DNA from: Patiria miniata
Taxonomy: Eukaryota; Echinodermata; Asteroidea; Valvatida; Asterinidae
Length of the DNA: 64,000 nt
Direction of reading: 5' to 3'
NCBI RefSeq assembly: GCF_015706575.1
Contig: NW_024037065.1
Location: forward strand, 3,844,001-3,908,000
Part shown: in pieces, positions 33,354-45,593 of the stretch
Layout of the letters: every line of letters begins with the position of its first letter
Position numbering within the stretch: position 1 is the stretch's first letter
The notes under the pieces: model-generated
Seen by the model: the letters and a program-made list of their open reading frames with translations, nothing else
Told to the model about the DNA's origin: nothing
The model's database searches: none
Made by a program: the position numbers and the translations under genes

Positions 33354-35604
33354 TAGAGTAAACAGATCATTAAATTGTGTTGTGAAAGACAACTTTGTTT
33401 TCTGAATTTTATTAATGATTGAAATTGTAAGACAATTGATGAAATTGAATATTGCAAGTGCACTGAATCGATTCCGCTGGACTAATTTGAAATTTTTGAA
33501 TTTGAAGGAAAAACATTTTAAAAATGCTGGGAAATCCTATACTACTGTCGACATATATTCATGCTTCACAGATATGCTGAGGAAATTGTATAACATGTAA
33601 TTTTTCAGGATGCCAATGTTTTTGGAATGATTTGCGGTATACCATGTCCATTGGCAATGCAATTTGGTTTTGTAGTACCGGAAGTCTCAGTCCACACTTT
33701 TAAGGTCATATTTTCATCCTGGCATCATACATGTACATTATACAACTATTGCACGTTGTGATGTGGTTCATGGCATTTTGTTCACCCGAGTTCCCCTTGG
33801 GTGCCATTCTTCCCTCGGGTTGCACAAAAGCCCTGCAATAGATGTACATCACAATGGGCAACAATTGTTTTGTCAGCTATCCGTGTAAAAATAAGTTTGA
33901 AAAGACTAGAGGTAATCGTTCTGTCAGCAACATATAACACCAGATCACCGAAACAAACAACTGGCTTGTTTTGTCATTTTTTTACTGACATGAAAAGAAG
34001 TGTAGTAGCGCTTAATGTGTACGCACAATGTTAACATTAAGGCAGAGGGTAACGGTGTGTACTGGCACCCTGACATGTCTTGACAAATCAAATTCACACA
34101 ATCCAACACATAACAATATATCGACCCGTTTGAAAATTATTAGCCTCATATTTCAAAAAGAATGCTTCACTTACATGCCCCCAACTTGGTGTAGAAATAA
34201 AGTTTATTTACAGTAATTTGATGTGTATGTATGCAGTGTTCTAGCCAGGATGAAATTATAGCGTAGTGGTATTTTGCCCAAAAAGAACAATACGAGCACG
34301 GAGTGCGAAGATTTTGCGACATGGGGTCCAGGGCCCCGTTCAAGGGCCGCTGGAAATTTTTGACCATATGATGCTTTGTGGTGCATTCTGGGGCATTTCT
34401 AATGGGTTAAGCCCAATTATTTTTAACATTTTCTTATTTGAATTTCTGCATTTTTGTTAAAAATCTATTCTGAAGTTAACCTACATGTATGTATTAAAAA
34501 GTGAAACTGGTGTTTATTCCCAATTATTTTTGTCAGCAAGGAGATTGCTTTCAAATAAACCTTGTTACACAATCTCAACAGTCAACTTTCAGTGCAAGTT
34601 ATTATAATTGGGGTTTTGTGTTTAGTTTATGCACAACATGTTTTATTAAAACTAACCAAGTGTTGATAGTAGTAACACTTGGTCTAGGGCTTGTGAATTT
34701 TTGTTGATGTACATGTACATGTACCCGTAGTTGCCCTTCAGGCAGGGATGTCTAAAATGTCGTTTCCGAATTCCATTGTCAGTTGCCCTACAAATGTTTT
34801 TGCTAACAGTAACAATTTTTTTAATCATTGCTCAGGCCAACTCAAACCATGGTTTTTGTTGATAACTTTGATTACGGATTCACCACTAAAAAAGTCTGAT
34901 TACACCCCCTCCCCCCAAAAATAACAAATTCGTTTCATCTTTTTGTGCCTTAACCCGGCCTTGCTGGTACTTGGTGCCATTCTCTGCGCTGGACACATGG
35001 TGTGATGGTGTGTTCCTTGTCCATGCGACTGCTGGATTGCAATCATATTCTATGCCTGTGGCGAGAATTATAACTGTAGCTGAAATTTTCAGACTTGGTC
35101 GACTACAAGTGCGTTTGTTGTGTGAGCGAATAAATGTCGCTGCACATACACGTACATGTACATGTACATGTATCATACGGTACATGCAGGTATGAAGGCC
35201 TACCAACATAAAACATAACGAATCTCAGATCTGATAAACTTATCATCGCCATACAAGTACATTCCACAATAACGTTTTTTTGTTTTTTTTTAAAAGAAGA
35301 GAAAACGGAAAAGCCTTGTGTTCTGTCCAAAGACAAACACACACATTACAGGTTACTGTTTTTATGTTATTCCAAAGGGATAAAAATTGAGCATGTGACT
35401 CGGCTACTGCTCATCCAGATATTAATTGGTATCCAAAAATGAGACCCATAATACATATGTATGGGTCGAGAACACCTATAAAATTTAAATTTGTACAAAC
35501 ACAGTACAAACAGAGCTTCTGGCATATTATGGGGTTAATTAACACAAACTGCGAAACACTTAAAATGTATCTTACTGACAAGCCGTGTTTGCACTGGACT
35601 TTAC
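33354..35604. other. No gene recognised; scattered repeat remnants
   Basis: AT-rich DNA. At about 34232-34370 there is a segment (CAGTGTTCTAGCCAGGATGA ... ACATGGGGTCCAGGGCCC) that reads like a dispersed repeat rather than a gene. ACATGTAC tandem steps occur near 34711 and 35154. Several T and A runs are present. No coding motif was found. Confidence 0.4.
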
Positions 35605-36047
35605 CACGAGAGTTACTGAGTAGCTGAATGTCACGCTCGTCTCTGTGCACAGACTCTAAATTTCTTGGTAATTTTGCTTGGGGTTCTTCACAGTAGTAGC
35701 AAAACTGTTTTTTGTCCCACTTCCTACATGTCCCATCGTTGTTGGTTTTTTTTGGCAACTTTAATTGAATTTGTTGAGGATATTTCACTGTTGCCTGGAG
35801 TCGAATTTGCTTTTGCAGCAGCAGAATTCAGGTTGCCACTTGAGGTTGCCTCGGTGATCAATACGGAAGAACTTGTGGAAACATTAAACTGACATCTTGC
35901 TGCCAGAGGAATCACATATGACTCTGCAGAATCGGACCCCAAGCTAGAGTCTGGAACAAATTCACTTTCAGTTTCTACCTCTTTTGATGAAGTGCCCTCC
36001 GATAGCTCATCCAACAACTTGTTCTTTGATATTAAAGTTTGGCGGGT
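35605..36047 (-). pseudogene. Exon with a CxxC..H..H finger, part of the large minus-strand gene
   Basis: Borders are an acceptor (gtaaaagacag) and a donor (CTCGTG|GTAAAG). The exon begins TRQTLISKNKLLDELSEG and passes through an acidic Ser-rich stretch. After one frame break in an A-rich run it encodes CRKWDKKQFCYYCEEPQAKL and then PRNLESVH. The C-x2-C ... H spacing and flanks resemble the finger CIYCGIFQTRLSRHIMSCH in the recombinase exon at 3635-5284, so the two may be a duplicated finger. The exon ends carrying one G, which matches the next exon (31514). The break makes a pseudogene likely, though a homopolymer length error is possible. Confidence 0.6.
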
Positions 36048-36143
36048 CTGTCTTTTACACTAATGAGGTAAAAATTGAGAAATCAACATGAAATGAATTT
36101 ACAATTCATTGTCCAATTTTCTGTTTTAATACAAAATCACAAA

Positions 36144-36412
36144 TCTCGGGGTGGCCCCGGGGTGACACTGGGGTGAAAATAAACCACATTTCACACTTGA
36201 AATAATCAACCCTGCGTCACCCCCCGAGATTGCTCATCCCTGGGGCCAGTTGAACCCTGGTCTTATCCCCGGGGCGATCGAGACACTTTTCCGGAAAATA
36301 AGTATGATTTGAGAAGAGCAAGTGGGAATCGACGTGGGGTTGAACCCGGGGATTCAAACCGGGTTGGCCGTGAGGCAGCCCCGGGGAAAGATTGCCTCGG
36401 GGATGGATGAGC
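36144..36412. repeat. GC-rich block with repeated CCCCGGGG motifs
   Basis: CCCCGGGG or CCCCGGGGT occurs several times, with AATCTCGGGG at the start and TTGCCTCGGGG near the end in inverted or direct form. GC content is clearly above the AT-rich flanks. There is no coding frame. It may be a small TIR element, but the borders are unclear. Confidence 0.5.
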
Positions 36413-36727
36413 TAGTGAGAAAAGGCCTATTTAAAGGTTATAATGTTGCATGCATGACCCAAGTTTGATTGCAATTGGACTTTAAGTTTCAAAATGAGAC
36501 AAGTGTTACAATTTAAGCCTATATATTCTAAGAACTTTCCTTCAAATGACCTTTGACCGCAGTATTTGACCTTTAACACAACCTGATATGAATCCATGAT
36601 CCTTTGCATCAGACCATTTTTGTTTACAAAACTTCAACCAAAATTGCAATAACTGGAACATGCACACATTTACATACAGACTGAATAGGGACTACATTTT
36701 GTTTTTACATGTATACGTACATTGTAC

Positions 36728-39700
36728 CATAGAGCATGGACCCAAGGAGTCAGAACTCTTGGGCGATTTACATTTTGACCATTAACATACCAATCCCTCG
36801 GGAATGTCTATAGCTACAGCACTGTGACCGCAAGCCTCGACCATTCAAAGCGTGAATGCCAGCGGCCTTTGAACACGATGATCATCGCCGCCTTTTTAGT
36901 TGGTAACCAACAACCTCCCTATGTGCTGCATAATAAGTCATGTCACGTCGCTGCTCTTTTTTGAAAAATATATTTTACGACAAGATAGGTTTTTACAACT
37001 GCGCAGTTGTTAGATGTGAGTTATGAACTCAAGTTAGCAATGTGCAGTTGTTGGTGCTTAAAAGCGTTATCTGCCCCTGTAATTTGGAGATAAATTGGAT
37101 TTCTTTCAGATAAAGTTTTCATGTATTTTCATACATTTTAATTGGCAATATATCATTGATGACGTGTTTTTTTGGAAAATTTCACAAGTTTTCTCACTAA
37201 AGGTACAGAGCATTTTGTTCTTCATGAAATGATTGTTTCAGTGATGTTGACCACATTGTTAGCCAGTATAGCCAACTCCGAACAAACACTTCAAAATCAT
37301 TCATTTTTAGCGATGTATGACAACTGCGCATGCGTATTTACCATGGTACTGTCTACGAAGCCATGCAAACTCCTTTTTTTGGCATTAGTGAGCATCATCA
37401 TTCATTCGGCTGCGGAGCAGGCGACCACAAGTTTCCTCCAGTTGCTGCGATCCTGGGCTAAGGATGTAATTTGGTCCGGTTGCAGGTAACCCTCATGGTC
37501 TCCAAGAAGGCTCTTGATATATCTTGAATATAATGTTCGCTGTCGGCCAGGCTTTCTTTTACCATGCGGTGGAGTGTACAGTGCATAAACCTTCGCCGGC
37601 TCATCGTTGGGCATGCGCAGTACATGCCCCAGGAATTTCAGCTGGCGGGTTCTTAGCTGGACTACAAGAGGGACTGTGTTGGTCAGGTTGTAGATAGTTG
37701 TGTTTGGAATTCTGTCCATTCGCCTGATGTTCAACATGATGCGGTAACATGATGTTGCAAAGGCGTTAATTTTATCTTCCATATCATGTGTGATGACCCA
37801 TGTCTCACAACCATACAGAAGTACTGTAACACAAGTTGTTTTAAACAGCTTCACTTTGGTAGATATTGGTATAACTGAGCTCCTCCAAAGGTGTTCCAGT
37901 TTCCAAAATGCTGACCGGACCAGAGCTTTTTGCCTCTTCAGATCACTAGCACTGGATCCCATCATGGATCCCAGGTATCTGAAGTCAGACACATGGCTGA
38001 TGGGATTGCCGTAAACTTCAAGTGTTGGCTGATGGTTGCAATTTAGGGTCATGTATTCTGTCTTGGTGACACTTATCGTAAGACCAAGATCTGCAGCTGC
38101 TGTAGCAGTCCTGGAGAGCTGTGACTGAGCCCGAGATATTGATGATTCTAGTAGGGCAATGTCATCGGCAAAGTCCAAATCATTCAACATCTTGGCTGGA
38201 TGTCTCCTAGATCGACGTGGGTGAGTCACAACTCCTGAATCTTCGGTTGACGACGCCGCCTTCAACAGGTAGTCAACAATTATGATAAATAGGAAGGGAG
38301 CGAGAACATCGCCCTGAAGAACTCCAGTTGTTACTTGGAATGGATCTGATATACTTCCATCTACCATGACTGCACTGCTTGAGTTGTTGTACAGAACTTG
38401 GATGGCGTTAACCAAGGGCTCAAGGATGCCGTAATGTCGCAATACGGCAAACATAACAGTCCTGTTAATGGAGTCGAAGGCCTTCTTGAAGTCGATGAAA
38501 GTGACTGTCAGTGGGAGTTGGTATTCCTTGAAACCTTCCATAATCCTCCTCAGGATATGTATTTGCTGAGCACAACTACGTCCTGATCTGAAGCCGGCTT
38601 GGTTGCTCCTCAGAAGTGGCTCTATGTAAGAACGTATTCTGTTCAAGAGAATTTTGTTGTAAACTTTTGCAGCTATGGACATGAGTGAGATACCCCGGTA
38701 GTTTGTCATGAGAGATAAGTCACCTTTCTTAGGCAAGGGAATGATGACATTTGATACCCACTGATGTGGTGGAGATAGGGTTGTGTAGACTTCAGCACAG
38801 AAGGCATGGATGGTATCACGCATGAAATCGCCACCTCCCTGCAGTGCTTCTGCTGTGATAGCGCAGTCCAGTGCTGCTGCCTTGTTTACTTTCATGGCTG
38901 CTATAGCTTCAGCTGTCTCTTCACGTGTAGGGGGGTCAATGAAGATAGGCAGGTCCTCAGCAGCTGGTGGTGGTAATTGTGGTGTTGATAGACCAGGATT
39001 ATTTAGAAGTGAGCTGAAGTAATCCTTCCACTCCTCGAGCAACTCTTGGTCGCTAGTAGGGGCTGATCCGTCCCTCTTCTTGACCTTGACTTTTTGCTTG
39101 GAGTTCTTCCCAGAGAGGGTGTGGATGATTTTCCAAGTGGTGGTGTAGTTTCCATTTTGGTCAGCTAGTTTTAGCTCCTCCATCTGCATGTTGAGTGAAG
39201 CAGCTTCATCAGCCTTGTAGGACTCATTAAGTCTGGTGTTCAGGTTCCTCCATCTTCTCTAGATTGACGAGACTTTGAAATGGAGTACTTCTTCTTGGCA
39301 TCATCCCTTTCAACTTTCAGTCGGATGGTCTTGTCTGATACCCAACTTGGCATTCCACAAGTCTCACGCTTGCCAACCACTGTCTCTGCAACTTCCTTGA
39401 CCGCTGTCTCAAAGTGTGCATATCTATCTGTAAGACTTGGTGTGTCTTCCACATTAAGAACTTGGAATCGATTTGATAGCTCCAATTGAAACATCTCTCT
39501 CGTGACAGGATCCTGCAGCTTCTTCCAGTTGAACTTAGGTCTCTTGCAAGGTTTCCCTTTGCTAGTTCTCAGACTGGTGACAAGCCGAATGCTGACGATA
39601 CGATGGTCAGAATCCAATTCTACCGAGTTGTAAGCACGGCAGTTGCGGAGAGAGTTGATCCACTTGCTGTTGATTAAGATGTGATCCAGTTGATATACTG

Positions 39701-41136
39701 ATCCAGCTGGATGAGACCAAGTCCACTGGCGGCTTCTTGGTTGTGGAAATCTCATTGGAGCAGGTCTCATCTTATGTTCCTGGCACAGGTTGACCAACCG
39801 CTCGCCATTGTCATTTGTGGTATTATGGTGGCAATAGCCTCCAATAACCTCGGGGTGAGAGGTGACTGTCTAGCCCAACTCTGGCATTGAAATCGCCAAG
39901 GACAAGGTAGATATTGTGCCTCTTAACTTGGTCTAGATAGTCCGTGAGGGATGTATAGAAGTCATCTTTGTCTGGCGTTGGTGAACAATCTGTAGGTGCA
40001 TACACAACAGTGATGCTCAACTGAGGATTGCCGTGGAAAGATGCAGAGAGGATTCTCTCAGAGACGGATTCAACACTTTGCAGGCACCTAAAGATGTGTC
40101 CAGACATGAGTAGACCCACACCTCCTTGCCTCTGTTTGGTTGCTGAACTTTAGACCATGACCCAGTTTCTATCGTCTGACCAAATTTCCTCTGTGGAGTT
40201 GGATGTGATGAGCCTGTGCTCTTGGATTCCGATGATGTCAACGCCTGCATCTGCACAGCCCATGAAGAGTTGGTGAATTTTACCTTTCTGATGTAAAGTA
40301 CGCACATTATATGTAGATATAACAAGAGGTTCGAAGGCAGACAAGCGACCTTTATCAAGACCAACAGTCCGGGATGTTCTACCGGTTTCCCGCTGATCCG
40401 TCATGGAGTCGTCTGTAGACAGCCGCCCGGCTACCTTCATAGTTTTACGCGGATTCTTCTTTGTGGTTTTCGTAATCGATTGGATTGCTGGAATTGTTTT
40501 AGTCCGGATCCAGCAGCTGCACGGGTGATTGGCCCTGAGACAGCTTGTTTCCGGAGACACAGCAGCCGAGCTCTACTGAATATGATGTAGATCGCCTCTG
40601 GTCAGGAACATGTTAGCCAGAGGTGGAGAAATAACTTATGATGACATGTTCAACATCAGTCCAACTAGACTAGATGGGTTGCTGATCATAGCTAACGAGC
40701 CCCACCTGCCCGGGTTTGAGATCAGAGTTCCTTCTCCTAGGTGAGCTGCCTCCCATGGCTGACGAGCCCCACCTGCCCGGAGCAATCTGGTTTTAAGGCG
40801 CCAGACACTCGCCTTTCACACCTCTGCCATCGGTTAAAAACAGGGGTCGGCGCGCGAAGCCAAGCAGTAGGAGTTTGATTAGGAGAGGCTATTAGAGACG
40901 CTGGCCGTGTGGGATACTTCATGGATAGGGAGAGGCTCAGTTCTCCCTACAATCCCGACCATTCCTAACCCTTTGACCCCCATTAGTGAGCACGGATCTC
41001 TATTGTGTCGAGATTAGCGTAGTGAGCAACTGAGCAACTGGCGCCAGGTGCTTTCTATTGTAGCTTTCGAGCGCGGCGACCATCATTTTAACTTTTGAAG
41101 TATTGGAGGACGAACTCCTTGGGTCCTTGCTCTATG
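36728..41136. mobile_element. TIR DNA transposon (non-autonomous, hAT-like) carrying a LINE
   Basis: The ends are inverted: CATAGAGCATGGACCCAAGG on the left, and the complement of CCTTGGGTCCTTGCTCTATG on the right, with one mismatch in about 23 bp. The 7-bp flank ATTGTAC at 36721-36727 is repeated exactly at 41137-41143. Without the LINE inside it (37395-40980), the element would be about 0.8 kb and has no transposase. A 7-bp duplication is compatible with hAT- or P-like parents, and the family is uncertain. It lies in an intron of the large minus-strand gene. Confidence 0.85.
37395..40980 (-). mobile_element. RTE-like LINE, full-length copy with 12-bp target duplication
   Basis: The flanks CATTAGTGAGCA at 37383-37394 and 40981-40992 are identical. 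Reading on the minus strand, the APE endonuclease shows STYNVRTL, IIGIQEHRL, VYAPTD, GDFNARVG and SDHR. The reverse transcriptase (39189-37402) shows NYRGISLMS, QAGFRSGRSC, FIDFKKAFDS, GVLQGDVLAP and LDFADDIALL (FADD at 38161-38172). The C-terminal part contains LLYGCETW and RQLKFLGHVLRMP. The 3' end, just after the ORF, is AATGAATGATGA. The total length (about 3.6 kb), tiny 3' UTR and short repeat tail suit RTE-type LINEs. The RT frame is open for 595 codons. Upstream there are about one stop and two frameshifts, so the copy is dead but fairly young. Confidence 0.9.
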
Positions 41137-41554
41137 ATTGTACTATGTACAGAAGATGGTGATTGCATAATCTTTTTGTACTTTGTTCAGGTGAGACAAT
41201 AATACCATGTTATACAGGTCCTGAAGGAAATTCTAAGCGAGCTTAATTCAATGTTCAATTTCAAGCCATCTGAAAAAATCCTTGAAAGACACATCTATGG
41301 TTTGACAGCAAATATGTTCCATTAGTTATACTTTATACTTATCATACGTACCAATTCCGAAACACACTGTAAAGGATACAGGAAGTGTCTGACTTGTACT
41401 TCACAAACAAAGATATTGACAAATTGGGAGACAACCATTATAGGGCTGATCATGCAGCTCCTAGACTCAAAACCCAGTGAAGTCAATTTCTTTGCTCAGA
41501 AGTTCAAGTCCATATAATACTATTGTAAACATTTAACACATACAGACAACTGAC

Positions 41555-42029
41555 CTTGCTATGACTTGCAAGTTCCCTCTGATATGGTTCAGTACCATCT
41601 ATGCCGGCCACTGCCTCCATCACCTGTGACGAGGAAGGTGCCTCGCAGCTTTCAGGCTGAAAAAAAGAAGAAATGCACGAAAACAGTTTAACAGGGCAAC
41701 CTTTCAATTACTTAATGACAACATAATTACATTTTACTACATCAGGACATTGGGTATGGAGAAGTGGCGAACGACTCCTTCACCCAGCAACCACATACAC
41801 TCAGTGAAGACAAACGCAAACTGACAACAGCATTCCTGACCATAGCCATTGCATCTCCCCTTCATCAAGGGGTTATTTAGTCTATATACATGTAAAACTA
41901 AATACAACTGACCTTGCTATGACTTGCAAGTTCCCTCTGATCTGGTTCAGTACCATCTACGCCTGCCACTGCCTCCATCACCTGTGACGAGGAAGGTGCC
42001 TCACAACTTTCAGGCGAAATACTCTCAAT
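41555..42029 (-). CDS. Two tandemly duplicated Ser/Glu-rich exons
   Basis: Minus-strand exons 42029-41913 (39 codons, IESISPESCEAPSSSQ ... LASHSK) and 41656-41555 (34 codons, PESCEAPSSSQVMEAVAGID ... LASHSK) are near-identical. Both have phase-0 borders and similar flanking intron sequence. They are therefore a recent exon-plus-intron duplication. No domain is recognisable. The phase matches the Tudor-like exon upstream (42840) and the exon at 36047 downstream. The intron between 41555 and 36047 now contains the TIR element with the nested LINE. Confidence 0.65.
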
Positions 42030-42097
42030 CTAAAAAAAAAAGGTGTTCACCCGGTTACTTTAAATAAACCACAAAACCCTTGGTAATTATAAAGTGG

Positions 42098-42470
42098 TGT
42101 TTTTGTATAACTTTTAACACTGGTCAGCCGATCAGTGTTGGGAAAGACCTGGCTTTTACAAATACTGTCCCCGATCTACCTTGTTTATTAGTCAGTCTGT
42201 ATTTTGTTTGCAATCAACCACATAACCCATGAATGAGTACAAGCCAGCTGGAATGTTTCTCTGACCTTGAAATTTCCAGATGTGTATGAATTGCTCATTT
42301 CAATTTAAGTGGGGTCAGGGAACCAGACTACGAGGACATTACATTATTGGGGTTTCTTTTCCAGCAGGTTCGAACACAAAACTTCAAACAAGTCAGTGAA
42401 ACAATATTTTCAACAAAATACTAACCCCCCAAATCCATCAATTTCTGAAAATCACGGAAAAAGCAAATGA
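42098..42470. repeat. Single arm of the 28123-29092 foldback family
   Basis: Diverged but collinear with the left half of the foldback at 28123-29092. Shared landmarks include TCAGCCGATCAGTGTTGG, GTCAGGGAACCAGACTA and AACACAAAACTTCAAAC. The opposite arm is missing here. Confidence 0.65.
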
Positions 42471-42839
42471 TGTACATGTATATATTCCCTTCAATGGGGC
42501 CCTCTTGCTTGATTTTTCATTCCAACAAAAGTTTTTCACGTCTTTGGGCATTGGCTTTTTTGTGTTTCAGAAAGCAGAATTCCAGATACAGCCATTTCTT
42601 TTATCAATCAACGGCCTTTTTTCTGTGTTAAATCCCATAGATCACAGGATATATGCGACTAGATGGCACAAAGGGGTGCCTTCTAATTCTATTAGTACAA
42701 TTTGTGGATAAGCGTTATCCATATGCACTTACAGTGCATATTTAGGTAAAAGAAGCTTTTCGTCGACATGAAACCATTACAAATTAAGCACTGTATTATC
42801 ATAAAAAATAAAACATACATATTTGAATTTTACAAATAC

Positions 42840-43580
42840 CTGGTGGTCAAAGAGTGTCCTGGTGCACCCATCTGTCACATATTTCACTTGAAACTTCCCT
42901 GAAAATTTTATAAGGGAATTATGAACTGTGTTTATTTTTCTTTTATAGAAAGAAAAGCAAATAGAGAAAGAAAACGTGACAATTTTGCCAGGGTAGAATC
43001 TTTGGTAATTCCAAAAGGCTGAAATGTGGACATTTTTCTTGCACAACAATTGTGGTGCAAATCAGAGGGGACAGAAAAATCTTTCATTTGGAACTAAAAC
43101 TTCTTGACATCGGATGTCGGGTATACTCGCAAAAGTTTTGCTATTCAGAACGGATGGCGGGTAAACACGCAGTGTGCAAGGATGGAAATATCTGTGTGCC
43201 AGGCCGCTTGCAACGAGTCTGACCAGAAATATCCCAGTGCTACCCACAGATGATGGCCTGGGCCTGTACTGGCATCAAGGTTGTGAACAAAAGATGTGCC
43301 TGGTCTGGCCAATGTCAAAAATAATGCGGTGCAAGATTAAATAAAGTCATTGACATATGAAATATTATACAACACAAGCTCTTGTCCTTGTCTGCAATGT
43401 ACATATCCGGCTGCTTTATTTTGAAGGCTTTTATAAGTGCTTTCATGAACTTTCTCGCAAGTTTAATGTTTAAAAGAAGCTTTAAAAATTACCTTTCTTC
43501 AAACAAAAATCAGTAACATGTGCTTGGTGCCAGGAGCCACCAGGTGGCCACAATGCCAAGACAGCTTCTCCTATTTGGAC
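42840..43580 (-). CDS. Two exons of a Tudor-like domain
   Basis: The minus-strand exon 43580-43493 encodes VQIGEAVLALWPPGGSWHQA and then HVTDFCLKK. It joins exon 42898-42840, GKFQVKYVTDGCTRTLFDHQ, with the carried G restoring frame. The pattern 'vlAlW..dG.WhqA.V........yqVkyvtDG' is that of a Tudor-like (SH3-barrel) domain of the type that reads methylated peptides or packs against DNA-binding modules. The start of the gene lies further upstream (higher coordinates) and was not found. These are the most 5' exons I can see of the large minus-strand gene. Assignment to one gene rests on splice phase and strand only. Confidence 0.6.
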
Positions 43581-44684
43581 CTACAAGATAAAAGAAAACA
43601 AAAAGAATGCAACTTTATTCAATATTCGGTTTTGCCCTTCACTTACATTTTTTATGAACAAAACAGTCTTGTCGAGATATGAGAAATGTACATGGGACTC
43701 GCACTCATGCATGTCATGACCTCTTGATTTCTAATAAAGACGCCTCACCACTCAACCATCGGATGTTTGCATCACCATCACCCTGATATGTATATTCTAT
43801 CTATATTTGAATAACATGCAATTTTAATGCAGGTTCATTCTACTGTCAAATCACCCCAAAAGTTAAAATTTACACCCCAGTGACCCCGCTCCTTCACATT
43901 AGTTCATATTTATTTTATAGGGTTATTTTGGGTAAAAAGAGCCAACAATTTCAAGCTTCAGCAGCATCAGGCCAGCGTTTTTTTTGCGCTACCGCCTGCT
44001 TTTTATGTCAAAATGGGTGTGGTTGCCAAAATCAAAGGACCATACATGTACGGTACCTCCCTAATAACCTGTTGACCACATTTGCTGATTTTGATTTCTT
44101 TGGAAAGGTATTCATAGGTAACCCAGTTTTTAACAGAAAATGCAATCAAAATATATTCCAGGTGGTGAACTTTGTAAAGAAATACAGAAGTAGTGAAGGT
44201 TCAAAATTGTTTCCAACAAGGTGGGGATGTGGCCACGCTCAAACTTATCCCTGAAATTGAAATATGCATATTAGGTGAACAGCCCCGCTCATTATGAGAT
44301 TGTTGCAACGTTTTCTCTTTACATCACGTCATCTGGATTTTGGCTGATTATGGCCCGACTCGGTTCATTTTTAAGAATGAACTCATTATTTCTCGGCTAT
44401 AGCACATACACAATCATGCTACGATGATAAACAAAGATGGCTGCTATATTTTTCAGTATAAAGCGTCAAAATCGGTGAAGTTTGCGATGAGTGTTGATAG
44501 TTTAAAAAAAATGTTTGTGAGCTGAAACTTCTTAGCATCTGGGGGAGTTGTTTTAATCCTTTATTTCTTGGAATCTTGCGTACAAATTTGGAATCTTGAA
44601 TACTCTACGAATCACCTTTTTTAACATTTGGAGATGGTCGGGCGATAGTAAGGTCCATGGATCATAAAATAGGATGGGTTGCCG
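43581..44684. other. No gene recognised
   Basis: Mixed AT-rich DNA with no motif supporting a coding exon. The last 150 bp may belong to the repeat that starts at 44685. Confidence 0.35.
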
Positions 44685-45532
44685 TATTATCGCGGTACTT
44701 ACCAAATTTCTCATTTGGAATAGAGACTGCCTACTAACCTTCCCGAATTGTCCTGTCTTTTCTGTTGTATAACTCTTCCTTTTCAAATTGATATAAACAA
44801 ATCTGACGGTGGTGTGGTTTATTCCGTATAAGATGCCTGTGAAAATAGACATGCTCGGACGCGGAGTGTGCGAACAGAGGTGGACTTCCTATTATCACAG
44901 TATGCAGGAAGTGTTTTTTTTATAATGATCTCAACTTTTTTATTTATAGTTAATATTTGACCAAAACATCCCCTGAATAAAGTCTGATATTTTCCCTGTA
45001 ACGTTCAACTCAAGTTGATTAAAGACTAAATGTCTGCAGGATGATTTCTTAAGACCCTGCCCTTCCCCCGAAAGGAGAACACAAATCCCTGAGGCAAGTC
45101 TACTGATTGTCGATTGGGGGCACCATTCACTCTAGTCTACACGGTGTGCCGTTTTATTTTTGTTAACGCGCTGTGCTTATTTTGATTCCGTAAACGTTTT
45201 TACGATTTCGTGGTGCAAATATCGTTCTTTGACTTCATTTTACATTTGCAGCTGAAGACTGGGAACCAGACAATGGAACTTTCATGGACAGAGCACCATT
45301 AAAGATTTATGTTAAAATATAGACGGTAGTTTTTAGGGAAAATTAGCAAGTTTTGGAAAATGTTAAATTAATATTTAATGAAAAGTCCCAAACATGCCAA
45401 AAGACACATTTTTTAATCGTCGTTTTTATACAATTCGGCAAAAAGTCCTTAATGACTGGTGAACTGGACAAAAATTGCCACTTGAAGGAGTTTTGGCAAA
45501 CCAAAAAGAGAAATTTCCCATGCCGCGATAAT
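44685..45532. repeat. TIR element, TATTATCGCGG family, copy 1
   Basis: It begins TATTATCGCGGTACTTACC and ends CCGCGATAAT, an inverted match of about 10-11 bp. It is collinear over its whole length with 57998-58841, sharing for example GATGCCTGTGAAAATAGACA and AAGACCCTGCCCTTCCCCCG. There is no transposase frame. Confidence 0.8.
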
Positions 45533-45593
45533 CTATAGGGAGTCAGACTATAGCCTATACATCATGTATAAATGTAGGCCTACATCATGTCGC

